From an uncultured Lachnospiraceae bacterium (GTDB taxonomy: Bacteria > Bacillota > Clostridia > Lachnospirales > Lachnospiraceae): 64,000 nt of DNA. Location: positions 1-64,000 of the forward strand of contig CAJURF010000006.1 in the NCBI GenBank assembly GCA_910588825.1, written 5' to 3'. Each line of letters opens with the position of its first letter. The first letter of the stretch is position 1. The notes beneath the pieces are model-generated. The model saw only the letters and a list, made by a program, of their open reading frames with translations, did not search any database and was not told where the DNA came from. Position numbers and translations under genes: made by a program. This document shows, piece after piece, positions 17,395 through 26,210 of the stretch.

Positions 17395-18636
17395 TCATCC
17401 CTTCCCTTTTTCTGCCGTGGCATTTACGCTGTCTGCCTCGCAGATGACACTGTTTACATAATACTGTACCCCTGTGCGCTGGCGTCCTGTAAGAAAACGG
17501 CAGTTAATCCGTTTCTGCAGGATGCGGCAGTTTTCACGGGTAGTGTTCACCAGCAGAAGCAGGTACTGCCCGGCTCCGTAGCGGTTAATGGCATCTCCCC
17601 TGCGCACGGACAGGCGGATGGCTTCTTCCAGCCTCTGGGACAGTTCTCCCAGCAGGGGGCCCTCCCGCATGGGGATGCCCTTGCTGTCCACCACGGTGCA
17701 CAGCATGAGATATACGGACTGGCCGCCCCGCTCCATCATCCGTGCAACCATCCGGTAAATGCCCTGGAACACTGGATAGGGGCACAGATAGCCGCCGGAG
17801 GGGCTGCCGCTTCCCTCTGTGAGTTTCCCCTGGATTTCGTCCAGAACTTCATAGTGATGCCCCATCTGGGAGCCAAGCTTGTCTAAAAGTTCCATCAGCC
17901 GTCCAGAAGGGCGCAGACCCTGTTCCTGGAAATACAGATCCACGGTATTGTCATAAAGTTTCCGGGCGTCCTCGTAGCGCCCCATAGCCATCAGCGCCTC
18001 CATGGTGATGGTCTCCCAGTCTGCCAGGGGGCTCACTTTGGAAGCGTAAATGCCCAGGCGCTCCATCTGCTGATAGTCCTGGGTTTCCCGCAGAAGCTGT
18101 GCCGCCCGCTCCACACAGGCACAGAACATGGAGCGGTAGCGCCTTGCCTCCTGTGCAGCCCAGATGATGCCTGCCTGCGCGCCCAGGAATTCCCCTGTGT
18201 AGCAGCGGCAGGCTTCCATATACAGCTCCAGGGCCTGCCGCGGGTCTGCCGCCTCCTGCGCCCCCTGCCAGAGTTTATCCATCCTGGCCGCGTCCTCCTC
18301 CACTGGAATCTCCTCTGTCCAGTAGTATACTCCCTGATTCTGGCGGATGTAATTCACCTCCGGCAGTCCCGCTGCTTTCAGTTTCTTTTTGGCATTGTAA
18401 ATCACGCTGCGGGCGGCATGGTGGATGTCTGCTATGTCCCTGTCTTCAAAAAGAATGTGCTCCAGGCGGTCCCGGCTGATGCCCTTTTCCCGGCTGTGCA
18501 GGAGCAGCTGCATCAAATACACGAACTGGGTTTCCCTGGACTTGGAACCTCCTGTGACCGGCTTCCCGTTCCAGGTCATGGCAAAGTTCCCGAACATCTG
18601 CACATGTAAGATATTGTCCCCCTCTTTTGTCCCCAT
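17395..18636 (-). CDS. SARP/BTAD transcriptional regulator (locus B, intact)
   Basis: 413 aa. ATG 18636 chosen (MGTKEGDNILHVQMFG) because it matches the locus A start and has AGGAAG upstream; the open frame continues 48 codons further upstream without homology. Residues about 10-105 form an OmpR-type winged helix, with HHAARSVIYNAKKKL as probable DNA-contact helix region. Residues about 110-260 are BTAD tetratricopeptide-like helices (YMEACRCYTGEFLGAQ; AMGRYEDARKLYDNTV). Residues about 290-410 (YLCPYPVFQGIYRM; RRGDAINRYGAGQYLLLL) look like a GGDEF-type fold lacking the GGDEF signature, so probably non-catalytic. Cytoplasmic; likely controls both pilus loci, given the broken copy in A. Confidence 0.87.
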   Translation of the reverse strand: MGTKEGDNILHVQMFGNFAMTWNGKPVTGGSKSRETQFVYLMQLLLHSREKGISRDRLEHILFEDRDIADIHHAARSVIYNAKKKLKAAGLPEVNYIRQNQGVYYWTEEIPVEEDAARMDKLWQGAQEAADPRQALELYMEACRCYTGEFLGAQAGIIWAAQEARRYRSMFCACVERAAQLLRETQDYQQMERLGIYASKVSPLADWETITMEALMAMGRYEDARKLYDNTVDLYFQEQGLRPSGRLMELLDKLGSQMGHHYEVLDEIQGKLTEGSGSPSGGYLCPYPVFQGIYRMVARMMERGGQSVYLMLCTVVDSKGIPMREGPLLGELSQRLEEAIRLSVRRGDAINRYGAGQYLLLLVNTTRENCRILQKRINCRFLTGRQRTGVQYYVNSVICEADSVNATAEKGKG

Positions 18637-18700
18637 TTTCAAACACTTCCTGTCTTTTTCATCTTCCCGCCGGCCCGCCGCGCAAAACCGGGACACAGCC

Positions 18701-19258
18701 TTATGTTTCTGTCTCTTGCTGCCGTCTGCGTTCCCGCATTCTGGAAGCCAGGATATTGAACATGGCGCCGCAGGCGGCAAAGCAGATCAGATACGCCTTG
18801 CCTGTCCTGCTGGCATAAAGCACCATCAATTCTCCAAGAACCGGGTAATGCCTGGCCACCCGCCCCTTTAATGCCTCGTACGGGGCATCATTCATATCCC
18901 CCTGGGCATTGGCATCGCCCTTGGTGGTAAAGGTTCCCTCTACCGTATGATTGGCTGTCACACGGTGGGCGATGACTGAGTCCCCGCTGGAAAAGGCAAT
19001 CACCTCCCCGGGACTGATATCCTCGGGACGGGCATCCTCCACATATATCACACTGCCCACAGGAATCTCCGGCTCCATGCTTGCGCTGACCACATTGTAT
19101 ATCTCATATCCCATAAAGCGGGGAACGGTGACGGCAAGGCTGGAAATGATCACTGCCAGCAGAATCAGGGTTCCCGCAATATTGCAAAGGGCGGGAACTG
19201 CCTTCCCACCCTTTTTCCTCGGATGCTGCTCTGCCTGCAGCAGCGGTTCCTTATTCAT
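18701..19258 (-). CDS. sipW: SipW-type (S26B) signal peptidase (locus B)
   Basis: 185 aa. ATG 19258 overlaps the upstream gene end by 8 nt. Membrane helix about 26-47; catalytic Ser in VVSASMEPEIPVGS, catalytic His in DSVIAHRVT, downstream helix FAACGAMFNILAS. The Ser-His arrangement marks the S26B/SipW class. Expected clients are the two TasA-like proteins of locus B. Confidence 0.88.
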   Translation of the reverse strand: MNKEPLLQAEQHPRKKGGKAVPALCNIAGTLILLAVIISSLAVTVPRFMGYEIYNVVSASMEPEIPVGSVIYVEDARPEDISPGEVIAFSSGDSVIAHRVTANHTVEGTFTTKGDANAQGDMNDAPYEALKGRVARHYPVLGELMVLYASRTGKAYLICFAACGAMFNILASRMRERRRQQETET

Positions 19259-20243
19259 GTTCCGCCCTTTTTCTTCTGCGCCTGATCAGCAGCCATGCGG
19301 CACTGCCTCCTGCCAGGAGTACGGCTGAGATAATGGCAACGCGCACTGCCATGGGCAGGTTCGCCACCCGTGTGGCAAAGTCTGCCGCCACATTTCCTGT
19401 GCCCTGGTTTCCCGCGTTCATATTGGCAAGAGGCGCTTCCTCATCATCAATCTGCTGAAGTTCCTGGGGAGCGTTTCCCCCAGCGGCTTCCTCTGCGTTT
19501 TCCGGGGCATTCTCTCCGGCTTCTTCCCCCTGTTCCTCATTCCCATCCCCGGTTTCTTCCCCGGTCTGTGCCGCGGGTGCTGTAGTTCCCGCCGGGACAG
19601 GGGCCGCTGTCACCACCGGAAGCACTCCAGGGGCGGCTGTGGCCTGTGGCGCGGATGGCTCCGCCGGAGCCTGTGTGCTGGTGGAGGTATAGACAAATGT
19701 AAATACGTTTTCTGAGGCATTTTCTTTTAATGTGCCCTGCAGGTTGTATGCCTGGGGCTGGTACCCCTCTATGTGCTGGTAGGCCAGCACAGGGCGGTCC
19801 CCCACGTTTCCATAATAGGTCTCGCTGGGAGCCAGCTCACGGCCATCCCTGTCTGTGTAATTGACAGTGTAGGCTACTGAATTTCCCAGAATACCGTAGA
19901 CTACCACGTAATCCATATCTCCGGTTACCAGAAAGGAACTGGTGCTGCCTGCTGTATTGTTGTCCTTTCCGCTTTCACGGATTCCTTTCACATAGTATTT
20001 GCTGCCGTCATTTAATGTTACACGGCTCTGGTTGAATACCACCCGGTCGCCGTAATGGAGTTTGGTCTGCACGATCATCTCCCGCCCGTCAATGGTTCCC
20101 TGGGCACCGGAGAAAAAACGCACGGTATAGGTGTACCCGTTTTCAGCAGCCAATACTGGAGCTGTGGGCGCGGTCGCCAGACAAAGGGAGAGCAGGACTG
20201 CTGGCATTTTCTTCAGAGCTTTTTTTAAAAATCCCTTTCTCAT
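19251..20243 (-). CDS. MucBP-type surface protein with C-terminal membrane anchor (locus B)
   Basis: 330 aa. ATG 20243 (MRKGFLKKALKK) overlaps the upstream stop as ATGA and has GGAGGGGG before it. Signal peptide about 1-34. Same layout as the locus A paralogue: YTYTVRFFSGAQGTIDG domain, MucBP-like YTVNYTDRDGRELAPSE domain, Thr/Pro/Ala then Glu-rich spacer, IDDEEAPLAN, membrane helix, RRRRKRAEHE. The conserved IDDEEAPLAN before the helix may be a processing or targeting signal. Confidence 0.78.
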   Translation of the reverse strand: MRKGFLKKALKKMPAVLLSLCLATAPTAPVLAAENGYTYTVRFFSGAQGTIDGREMIVQTKLHYGDRVVFNQSRVTLNDGSKYYVKGIRESGKDNNTAGSTSSFLVTGDMDYVVVYGILGNSVAYTVNYTDRDGRELAPSETYYGNVGDRPVLAYQHIEGYQPQAYNLQGTLKENASENVFTFVYTSTSTQAPAEPSAPQATAAPGVLPVVTAAPVPAGTTAPAAQTGEETGDGNEEQGEEAGENAPENAEEAAGGNAPQELQQIDDEEAPLANMNAGNQGTGNVAADFATRVANLPMAVRVAIISAVLLAGGSAAWLLIRRRRKRAEHE

Positions 20244-21073
20244 TCTTCCCCCTCCTGTCTTTTCTTCCCGCACAGCTGTCCATAGATGGAGATGGCCAGG
20301 AGCAGCCCGCCGCTTACACATGCTGTCAGAATCCAAGGGGATACTTCTGTGTCGTCCCCTGTCTGTACTGCCGCGGTGGGCGTGCCGCCGTCGCCGATGG
20401 TCTCGGTGCGCAGCTGGCTGGCCGGCGTGCCGGGGCGCGGTGTGGCGCCGGTACTTCCGGACGGCCCCGACGGACTGGTCGGATTGGAGTCATTGAGTTC
20501 CACGGCAAAGTTCATGGCCAGGTCAGCCAGGGTGTTCTGATAATCATTGCCCTGAGTCTCCCCGTCCAGAGCAACTGTCAGGGTGATCTGCCCTTTCTGG
20601 CCTTTTGCCAGGGTATCCAGGTAAAAATATTCATCCAGGGCGTCTGTGGCCGCTTTCAGGCCCTCCCCCGCGCCGCCGGCTTTCTCGCCGCCTACTGTAT
20701 CGCTGCTGAACAGAGTGTTCTTTTTGCCTTTATGGTCTGTATAGGAAAGCTGATACGTATAGGCTCCGCCCCCTGTGGCGGAATTGGCGCTTCTGTCTTC
20801 CAGGGAATACAGAATCTGGTTGGTCATGTACCAGTCGGATGCCTTGCTGTTCTTATTTTCCAGTGACAGTTTCAGCACCGCCCGGTCACCGGGCTGCATG
20901 CCGTAGATCACTTCATCCAGGTCGGAAGCTCCGAAATTGCTTTCCATCTTGTTTCCTTCCTGGAAGGTGACGGTCCATTTGGAGCTGCCCCGGGAGGTTT
21001 CCCCCCAGGCAGTGGCTGCCAGGGAAATGACACATACCGTGGAAAGGAACAGGCTGGCTATTTTCTTTTTCAT
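20240..21073 (-). CDS. VQTGD-type wall-anchored or membrane protein (locus B)
   Basis: 277 aa, AAGGAGGGGACAGCAT before ATG 21073. Signal peptide about 1-24; beta domain with YGMQPGDRAVLKLSLENK and SDWYMTNQILYSLEDRSAN; Pro/Ser/Gly linker; AVQTGDDTEVSP, hydrophobic helix, CGKKRQEGEE. Likely a tether for the TasA-like fibre, by analogy only. Confidence 0.75.
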   Translation of the reverse strand: MKKKIASLFLSTVCVISLAATAWGETSRGSSKWTVTFQEGNKMESNFGASDLDEVIYGMQPGDRAVLKLSLENKNSKASDWYMTNQILYSLEDRSANSATGGGAYTYQLSYTDHKGKKNTLFSSDTVGGEKAGGAGEGLKAATDALDEYFYLDTLAKGQKGQITLTVALDGETQGNDYQNTLADLAMNFAVELNDSNPTSPSGPSGSTGATPRPGTPASQLRTETIGDGGTPTAAVQTGDDTEVSPWILTACVSGGLLLAISIYGQLCGKKRQEGEE

Positions 21074-21087
21074 ATGCTGTCCCCTCC

Positions 21088-21858
21088 TTAATCCAGGCTC
21101 AGGGAGCCGTTGTTGACAGTGACTTTTCGTCCCCAGGCGCTCCAGATGGCATCCTGGGCGTTATGTTCCTGTACAGCGTCCACTTTGGCTTCCACATGGA
21201 ACTGGGCGCCGTTGTAATCGTAGGTGGTCCGGATGGTGGTATACCCGTCCTGTGTGGTGCTCTCCTGGGTAACTTCTTCGGCAGCCCTGGGACTGACTGT
21301 CAGGCTGTTGGCAAAGAGCGGGCTCTCACTGCCGGACTCCAGCAGCTTATTGTAATACAGCACGGTCCTCTCCGGTGTGGAGGCCGCTTCATCCACCAGC
21401 CAGCCGCTGTCTTCCCCGGCCAGATCCAGGCCGATGAATTCCGGGGACAGCTGGGGCAGTTTATTCCCATCCGCGTCCATCCAGTACCGGTAAACGCTCA
21501 CACGGACATACTGGCCGATGGTTCCGGTATTTTTCACATTCAGTTCTTCCGTGTATTTTTTTCCGATTTTAAAATTCTCCCCTTCCGGCACCATCTGGGA
21601 CAGCAGGATTCCGGTGGAATCATCCCAGGAGCCGTCCGCCGCGTTGGCATCGTAGTTGCGCCAGGAGACACTTTTTCCGTTTTCCTGAAGCGTCACGCCG
21701 ATGTCATACATCTGCACCCGGGTGGAATAGGTCTCGGAATAATAGGCCAGGGCCGCCCGGGCGCCTCCGATGGAAGCGGTGAGAAGAAGCACTACTGCCG
21801 CCGCGAATGCTGCCAGTGTCACGGCAGGGGATGCCAGGAATTCTCTTACTTTTTTCAC
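21088..21858 (-). CDS. TasA/camelysin-like fibre protein 2 (locus B)
   Basis: 256 aa. Starts at GTG 21858, 3 nt after the preceding gene, with a GGAAGGGGG site about 11 nt upstream. Hydrophobic segment about 12-31 then GGARAALAYYSETY, a SipW-type cleavage region identical in style to locus A. Contains LNVKNTGTIGQYVRVSVYRYW. Ends with WGRKVTVNNGSLSLD, as in A. No wall anchor. Confidence 0.78.
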   Translation of the reverse strand: MKKVREFLASPAVTLAAFAAAVVLLLTASIGGARAALAYYSETYSTRVQMYDIGVTLQENGKSVSWRNYDANAADGSWDDSTGILLSQMVPEGENFKIGKKYTEELNVKNTGTIGQYVRVSVYRYWMDADGNKLPQLSPEFIGLDLAGEDSGWLVDEAASTPERTVLYYNKLLESGSESPLFANSLTVSPRAAEEVTQESTTQDGYTTIRTTYDYNGAQFHVEAKVDAVQEHNAQDAIWSAWGRKVTVNNGSLSLD

Positions 21859-21861
21859 TGC

Positions 21862-22371
21862 TTACTCGCCCCCTTCCGCACTCTTTTGGGTTACCTTCTG
21901 CTCCCAGTTTTCATAGGGAGTGCCATCTTCGCCGTAACACACCGGTGTGGTCTCATACACCACGGCCACATTGAAGTTTTCCCCGTCTTCCACAGTTTCC
22001 GGCACACCGCTGATTCTCACCAGCAGCTCATCTGTAGTCTGGCCGGCCTCTAAGATATCGCTGTAGTGGTAATAACCATCCTCCTGCAGTGTCCATTTCC
22101 CTGATCCGCTGCTGTAGTCCAGCGCGTAGGCACTGCCACAGAAAGCCAGGGCCCTGACGTAAACCGGCTGGGAACCTTCCTGGCTGGTGATGGTGATCCG
22201 CTTAGTCCAGTTGGAGAATTCCTCATGGATGCTGGTCTCATCCCCCAGCCGGATAGCATAGCCGCCCCCGGCCTGGGCGTAGGTGGTAAAGTAAGCCCAC
22301 GCACTTCCCACAGCCGCGCTGGAAACCATCACGGCTGCCAGAACCGCCAGGGCTGCACTTTTCTTCTTCAT
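21862..22371 (-). CDS. TasA/camelysin-like fibre protein 1 (locus B)
   Basis: 169 aa, same length as the A paralogue. AAGGGGGG precedes ATG 22371. Signal region GSAWAYFTTYAQAGG, mature domain with WTKRITITSQEGSQPVYVRALAF. No anchor. Probably cleaved by the S26B peptidase encoded downstream. Confidence 0.78.
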   Translation of the reverse strand: MKKKSAALAVLAAVMVSSAAVGSAWAYFTTYAQAGGGYAIRLGDETSIHEEFSNWTKRITITSQEGSQPVYVRALAFCGSAYALDYSSGSGKWTLQEDGYYHYSDILEAGQTTDELLVRISGVPETVEDGENFNVAVVYETTPVCYGEDGTPYENWEQKVTQKSAEGGE

Positions 22372-22384
22372 TAATCATCCCCCC

Positions 22385-23449
22385 TTACTCACCGTCCGCA
22401 GCCTGCGTCCAGCGCCATCCGTTCTCTGTGCTGTAGTCAAACTGGTTGACCACTGTGCCGCCGCCTTTATTGGAGCTGTCATAATTGTTGGTAAAGTCCA
22501 CGGACGCGCGGCCGTCCGCTCCCACTGCGGTGGTCTGCGTATTGGCTTGTGCCGTATAAACCGCGCCGGAATATACTTCTGTGACGGTCACCTGGGCACC
22601 CATGGGGATTTTCTCCACCCGGGCAGTCTGCCGTCCCGGCCCAGAAAAGGGCAGGTGTGCCACATCGCTGAATACTGTCTGGCCGTTTAACACCGCTTCC
22701 ACCTGAAATACGAAGTCCGTATCGCTGCCGTCCTGATAGACGGGAAGGGTCTTTGTGATTTCCAGGGTGCCGAAACGGACTGTTTGTTCCGGCTTTAAGG
22801 ATACGGATAAGTCATAGAGCCATTCCCCCTCCCCGGCTGTGCTGGCGGGAGTGCCGCCCTGGGCTTCTTTTCCCGGCAGGGAGACCAGTGACGGCGCAAA
22901 GGTGTAGCGGTATCCGCCGAAATCCACCACAGTGGCCAGTTCTTCTTTTCCATCCTCCCGGGTTACGGTGGTGGTATAATCAGCAACCCCTTCCCCCCTG
23001 GCTGCTGCCAGATATAGGCCGCATCCGGGAAGTTCAATCCTGCTGCCTGCCATGCCTGTGGCATCCGGGGCAGCATTTCCCGAGAAGGCGGTTTCTGCCG
23101 CTTTCTGCGCCAGGGCATCCCAAGCAGCACTGTCCGGCTGGTCCTTCAGGGAAAGGCCGCTGTAAGCCCCGGTAAACTGGTACGTATACGTGTCATAATC
23201 ACTGTCCGGCACCGCGTCTGCCACTTTGTACAGCTCCACCACAACCGCTGCCTGTTCCAGCTCCTGGGACAATGCTCCGCTGGCCGGATGCACGGTCAGG
23301 GAACAGGAGCGGCTGGTATCCACTGCCTGTGCGGCGGCCTCCAGGTCCGGCGCTGCGCAGGCAGCACCAAAAGCCAGGGCAAATGCCAGCAGAGGGCATG
23401 CCGCGCGGCCAGCCAGCCGTCTGTGCCGGTGATTCCATTTTATTTTCAT
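22385..23449 (-). CDS. Secreted pilin-like beta-domain protein without anchor (locus B)
   Basis: 354 aa, AAGGAGGAGACGCCC before ATG 23449. Signal peptide with a basic start (MKIKWNHRHRRLAGR) ending near AQA. Domains as in the locus A paralogue: VVELYKVADAVP, then GTLEITKTLPVYQ and VTVTEVYSGAVY, ending NQFDYSTENGWRWTQ. No sortase signal. Role in pilus or fibre not known. Confidence 0.8.
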   Translation of the reverse strand: MKIKWNHRHRRLAGRAACPLLAFALAFGAACAAPDLEAAAQAVDTSRSCSLTVHPASGALSQELEQAAVVVELYKVADAVPDSDYDTYTYQFTGAYSGLSLKDQPDSAAWDALAQKAAETAFSGNAAPDATGMAGSRIELPGCGLYLAAARGEGVADYTTTVTREDGKEELATVVDFGGYRYTFAPSLVSLPGKEAQGGTPASTAGEGEWLYDLSVSLKPEQTVRFGTLEITKTLPVYQDGSDTDFVFQVEAVLNGQTVFSDVAHLPFSGPGRQTARVEKIPMGAQVTVTEVYSGAVYTAQANTQTTAVGADGRASVDFTNNYDSSNKGGGTVVNQFDYSTENGWRWTQAADGE

Positions 23450-23509
23450 GGGCGTCTCCTCCTTTAATTTTCTATGTACTTTTTTATGATTCCACAGTGT
23501 CCTTTTGTG

Positions 23510-24445
23510 TCAGCTGCCGCTGTTCTTAGGCTCATCCTTTTGGGCCGCCCCCTTTTTCATCTCAGCCAGAATCTCCTGGTGGGATTTTCCCGGCTTTTTC
23601 CGGCGGTAGTAAATGAGCATAGCCGCCAGGATCAGGAACAGCATGGGGATTCCCACTGCGGGAACCACAATATAAGACGGGATTCTGGACGCATCCGCGG
23701 TTACCGTCACATCACCGGACAGGTTCTTGATGCGCCTGCCTCTCAGCAGAATCCGGTGGGTATTGATGCCGTAGGGCGTACAGGTGACCAGTGTGCAGTA
23801 ATCCCGTTTCTTCACAATGGAAAGTTCATCCACCTCCTCCGGCAGAACAATCCTGATCTGGTCTACCTTGTAGGTGATGGTCTGGTCCAGGACTGTGAGG
23901 GTGAAAATGTCGCCTTCTCCCAGCTTATCCAGATCCGTAAAGAGCTTGGCACTGGGCAGCCCCCGGTGTCCGGAAAGAATACAGTGTGTCCCCCGGCCTC
24001 CCACCGGAAGGGACGAGCCCGCGATGTGGCCCACTGCAATCTGAAGCACCGATTCTTCTGTCCCATGATAAATAGGAAGATTCACGTCGATGGAAGGAAT
24101 CTGTATATACCCCATAATACCATTGCTTGTAATATCCAGCACTTTCTCATATTCAGCGTACTCTGCCTCAGTTAGATTGAAATGGATTCCGGGGGCAAGA
24201 GACTCATTATATGCCCTGGCCGCGTCGAAAATCCGCTCCTTTTCTTCCTTTGTCATGTCTTCTACTGTCCCCACGTAATTGGCGATAGCCTGCGTGGAAT
24301 GCATGGAATTCCACCAGTCGCTGACAGAAGGGTAGAGCATGACGGAGATACCTGCCAACAGGATAACTACTAATAGGATTGTTGAAATCGAGGGGCCCTT
24401 TCTTTTTTTTCCTCTTTCCGCCTGTGTTTTTGCTTTCTTTCCCAT
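23510..24445 (-). CDS. Class C sortase (locus B)
   Basis: 311 aa. ATG 24445 preferred over an in-frame GTG at 24457, which overlaps the GGGGAAA ribosome site. Lys/Arg-rich N-terminus, membrane helix, catalytic His in LSGHRGLP, Cys in TLVTCTPYG and Arg in HRILLRGRR, then a second membrane helix and basic tail. Its start lies 53 nt downstream of the ribozyme end, so translation would begin from the cleaved RNA. Confidence 0.93.
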   Translation of the reverse strand: MGKKAKTQAERGKKRKGPSISTILLVVILLAGISVMLYPSVSDWWNSMHSTQAIANYVGTVEDMTKEEKERIFDAARAYNESLAPGIHFNLTEAEYAEYEKVLDITSNGIMGYIQIPSIDVNLPIYHGTEESVLQIAVGHIAGSSLPVGGRGTHCILSGHRGLPSAKLFTDLDKLGEGDIFTLTVLDQTITYKVDQIRIVLPEEVDELSIVKKRDYCTLVTCTPYGINTHRILLRGRRIKNLSGDVTVTADASRIPSYIVVPAVGIPMLFLILAAMLIYYRRKKPGKSHQEILAEMKKGAAQKDEPKNSGS

Positions 24446-24475
24446 ACGTTTCCCCACAATTGTTTTTCATGGATC

Positions 24476-24495
24476 ACGGACTTTTATCCGTCCAT
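24476..24495 (-). other. Hairpin 3' of ribozyme (B)
   Basis: On the - strand CGGA and TCCG around TAAAAG, extended by an outer ATGGA/TCCAT pairing, form a hairpin right after the ribozyme and about 30 nt before the sortase start codon. The sequence differs from the hairpin at the same place in locus A, but the position and stem are kept. Confidence 0.5.
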
Positions 24496-24497
24496 CT

Positions 24498-24564
24498 ACT
24501 GGCGTTGGCCGGGGCTTTCCCCGTTGCTCGCCGCACACCACGGGAAGGTGCCAGCCTGTGCGGC
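24498..24564 (-). ncRNA. HDV-like self-cleaving ribozyme (locus B, between pilin and sortase)
   Basis: 67 nt on the coding (-) strand, same length as the A copy. P1 GCCGCAC/GTGCGGC, J1/2 AG, P2 GCTGGC with GCCAGT (5 bp plus a G-U), P3 ACC/GGT around L3 TTCCCGT, linker GAGCAA, P4 CGGGG/CCCCG (24510-24523), J4/2 GCCAAC with catalytic C at 24508. Cleavage predicted between 24565 and 24564, 104 nt after the pilin stop. P4 differs from A (CGGGC/GCCCG) by a compensated G-C to C-G change, and the P4 loop differs too; P1, P3, L3 and the linker are invariant. The J4/2 pattern GCNRAC holds in both. Confidence 0.88.
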
Positions 24565-24567
24565 ATT

Positions 24568-24597
24568 CCCCCGGAAGTGGCTTTTGCCCGCCGGGGG
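24568..24597 (-). other. Hairpin immediately 5' of ribozyme cleavage site (B)
   Basis: CCCCCGG and CCGGGGG (24591-24597 and 24568-24574 on the + strand) form a 7-bp stem ending 3 nt before the cleavage site. Position matches the A hairpin while the sequence is different, as expected for a conserved 3'-end-protecting structure. Confidence 0.6.
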
Positions 24598-24668
24598 ATG
24601 TGTTTTTTTCAGTTTCGCTTATGTAAACATCGGATTTCACTGCCTGACGCCTGGCCTGTGTGAACCGA

Positions 24669-26210
24669 TTAAGCTTCTTTGCTCATGCGTTTCTTAGTAA
24701 CCAGCAGAACTGCCGCGCCCACTACCAGGATGCCGCCGATGATGTAGAAGATTGTGGTACCGATACCACCGGTGGAGGGAAGTTCTGTACCTGCGTTGTT
24801 TACTACGGTGATGCTTTTTACAGGAACAGATGCCTGTTCTGTTTTATCTATTTTATTGCTGGTTTCCGTATTCACGATTTTTCCGCTCTCGTCTTTATAA
24901 TAAGTAATTTTCGTAGTATACTGGCTTGTTTCGTCAATAGCTGGAGTAATAGTCATTGGATTTTTTAACTTGTTATATCCAGCAGGAGCTTTTGTCTCTT
25001 CTATTGTGTACGCTCCTGCAGCAAGGCCTTTCACCACGATTAAACCATTTGAATCTGATGTCAATGTCGCTGAGGGTGTTGCATTTGGGTCATATGTGTA
25101 TATTCCATCAGCATTTTTGGTAACTTTGATATCAACGTTATCTTTTTTCAAACTAAACTCAGCATTTTCCAGACCTGCACCGCTAGGATCAACTTTATTG
25201 ATTGCAAGCGCATAGGTGTAGACAGTAGCTGTTACCGTTTCTGTTTCTTCACTTGGCTTTCCACTGCCGCCATTATTTACATAATTCCATGCGAGTGAAG
25301 CGGTGTTAACATTTCCCTGGCTGGCAATTACAGCATCTTCACCCAGTTTAAGAGTATACGTTACAACCAACTTCTGGTTTGAATCATATAAGCTTGTGCT
25401 ATTCTGATCGACCCATGGAATGGTTAATGTGAAACCGCTGTTAGTGTCTTTCTTGGTATAGCCAGTTGTGTCGACTGGTGTTCCTCCAACAGTTACCTTC
25501 GTAATCTGAAGGTCTGAGAAAACCTGCTTATCAAAGTTATCTGTAATCACATATTCCTTAATTTGTTTGTATTCATTCCCCTCTTTGCCATAGTTTAAGG
25601 TATCAACGCTCAACTGGAATGTTACAGTATCTCCGTATGATGCGCTGTCAACGGATAACAATTCATCACCTTTAACAATTTTTTTGCCGTCCTCTGGATC
25701 CCAGCCGGGATTTCCCACATTTTTATCATTTACTATAGCGCTTGGAGTAGTACTGTCTAAAGTAATAGCCGCGCCGTTGCTTACGCTGGATTCAATCAGA
25801 TAATAGCCATAGTCCAACTCATTAAACGTCAGGACAGTGCCTTCTGCACCTGTTACCTCGGCAACAGCTTCTCCTTTTATCCCATTCAAAAAGCTTTGCA
25901 GACCCTCATCTGTTTCTGAAAGTTCTTTCTTTTTCGTAATAGAACCATCTTCATTTTGTTCAAAATAATCGTTTACTGGCAAGGTGTCAGAATACGTATA
26001 AGCTATGTTTCCGTCACCATACGTTGCGTTAAAAATTTTATAAATCCTATAGGTTGCGCCTTTTGATGCATTGTTGATTGTAATAGAAGCATTGTCTTCG
26101 CCCTTTTTGTCGGGAGCTGGAGTTACTGTCTGCGCAAATACAGGGATTGTCATTGCTAATGCCATCATCATAGCCAGAACTAAACTGGCAATTTTTTTCA
26201 TTTTTTTCAT
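24669..26210 (-). CDS. LPSTG isopeptide-type major pilin (locus B)
   Basis: 513 aa. ATG 26210 (MKKMKKIASLVLAMM) has GAAAGGAGAATTTTC upstream; the open frame runs 15 codons further but lacks a ribosome site there. Signal peptide ends near VFAQ. Pilin domains with TFQLSVDTLNYGKEG, then a SpaA-type domain with DPSGAGLENAEFSLKK and E-box AGAYTIEETKAPAGY. Sorting signal LPSTGGIGTTIFYIIGG and KKRMSKEA. Expected to be polymerised by the downstream class C sortase. Confidence 0.92.
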   Translation of the reverse strand: MKKMKKIASLVLAMMMALAMTIPVFAQTVTPAPDKKGEDNASITINNASKGATYRIYKIFNATYGDGNIAYTYSDTLPVNDYFEQNEDGSITKKKELSETDEGLQSFLNGIKGEAVAEVTGAEGTVLTFNELDYGYYLIESSVSNGAAITLDSTTPSAIVNDKNVGNPGWDPEDGKKIVKGDELLSVDSASYGDTVTFQLSVDTLNYGKEGNEYKQIKEYVITDNFDKQVFSDLQITKVTVGGTPVDTTGYTKKDTNSGFTLTIPWVDQNSTSLYDSNQKLVVTYTLKLGEDAVIASQGNVNTASLAWNYVNNGGSGKPSEETETVTATVYTYALAINKVDPSGAGLENAEFSLKKDNVDIKVTKNADGIYTYDPNATPSATLTSDSNGLIVVKGLAAGAYTIEETKAPAGYNKLKNPMTITPAIDETSQYTTKITYYKDESGKIVNTETSNKIDKTEQASVPVKSITVVNNAGTELPSTGGIGTTIFYIIGGILVVGAAVLLVTKKRMSKEA

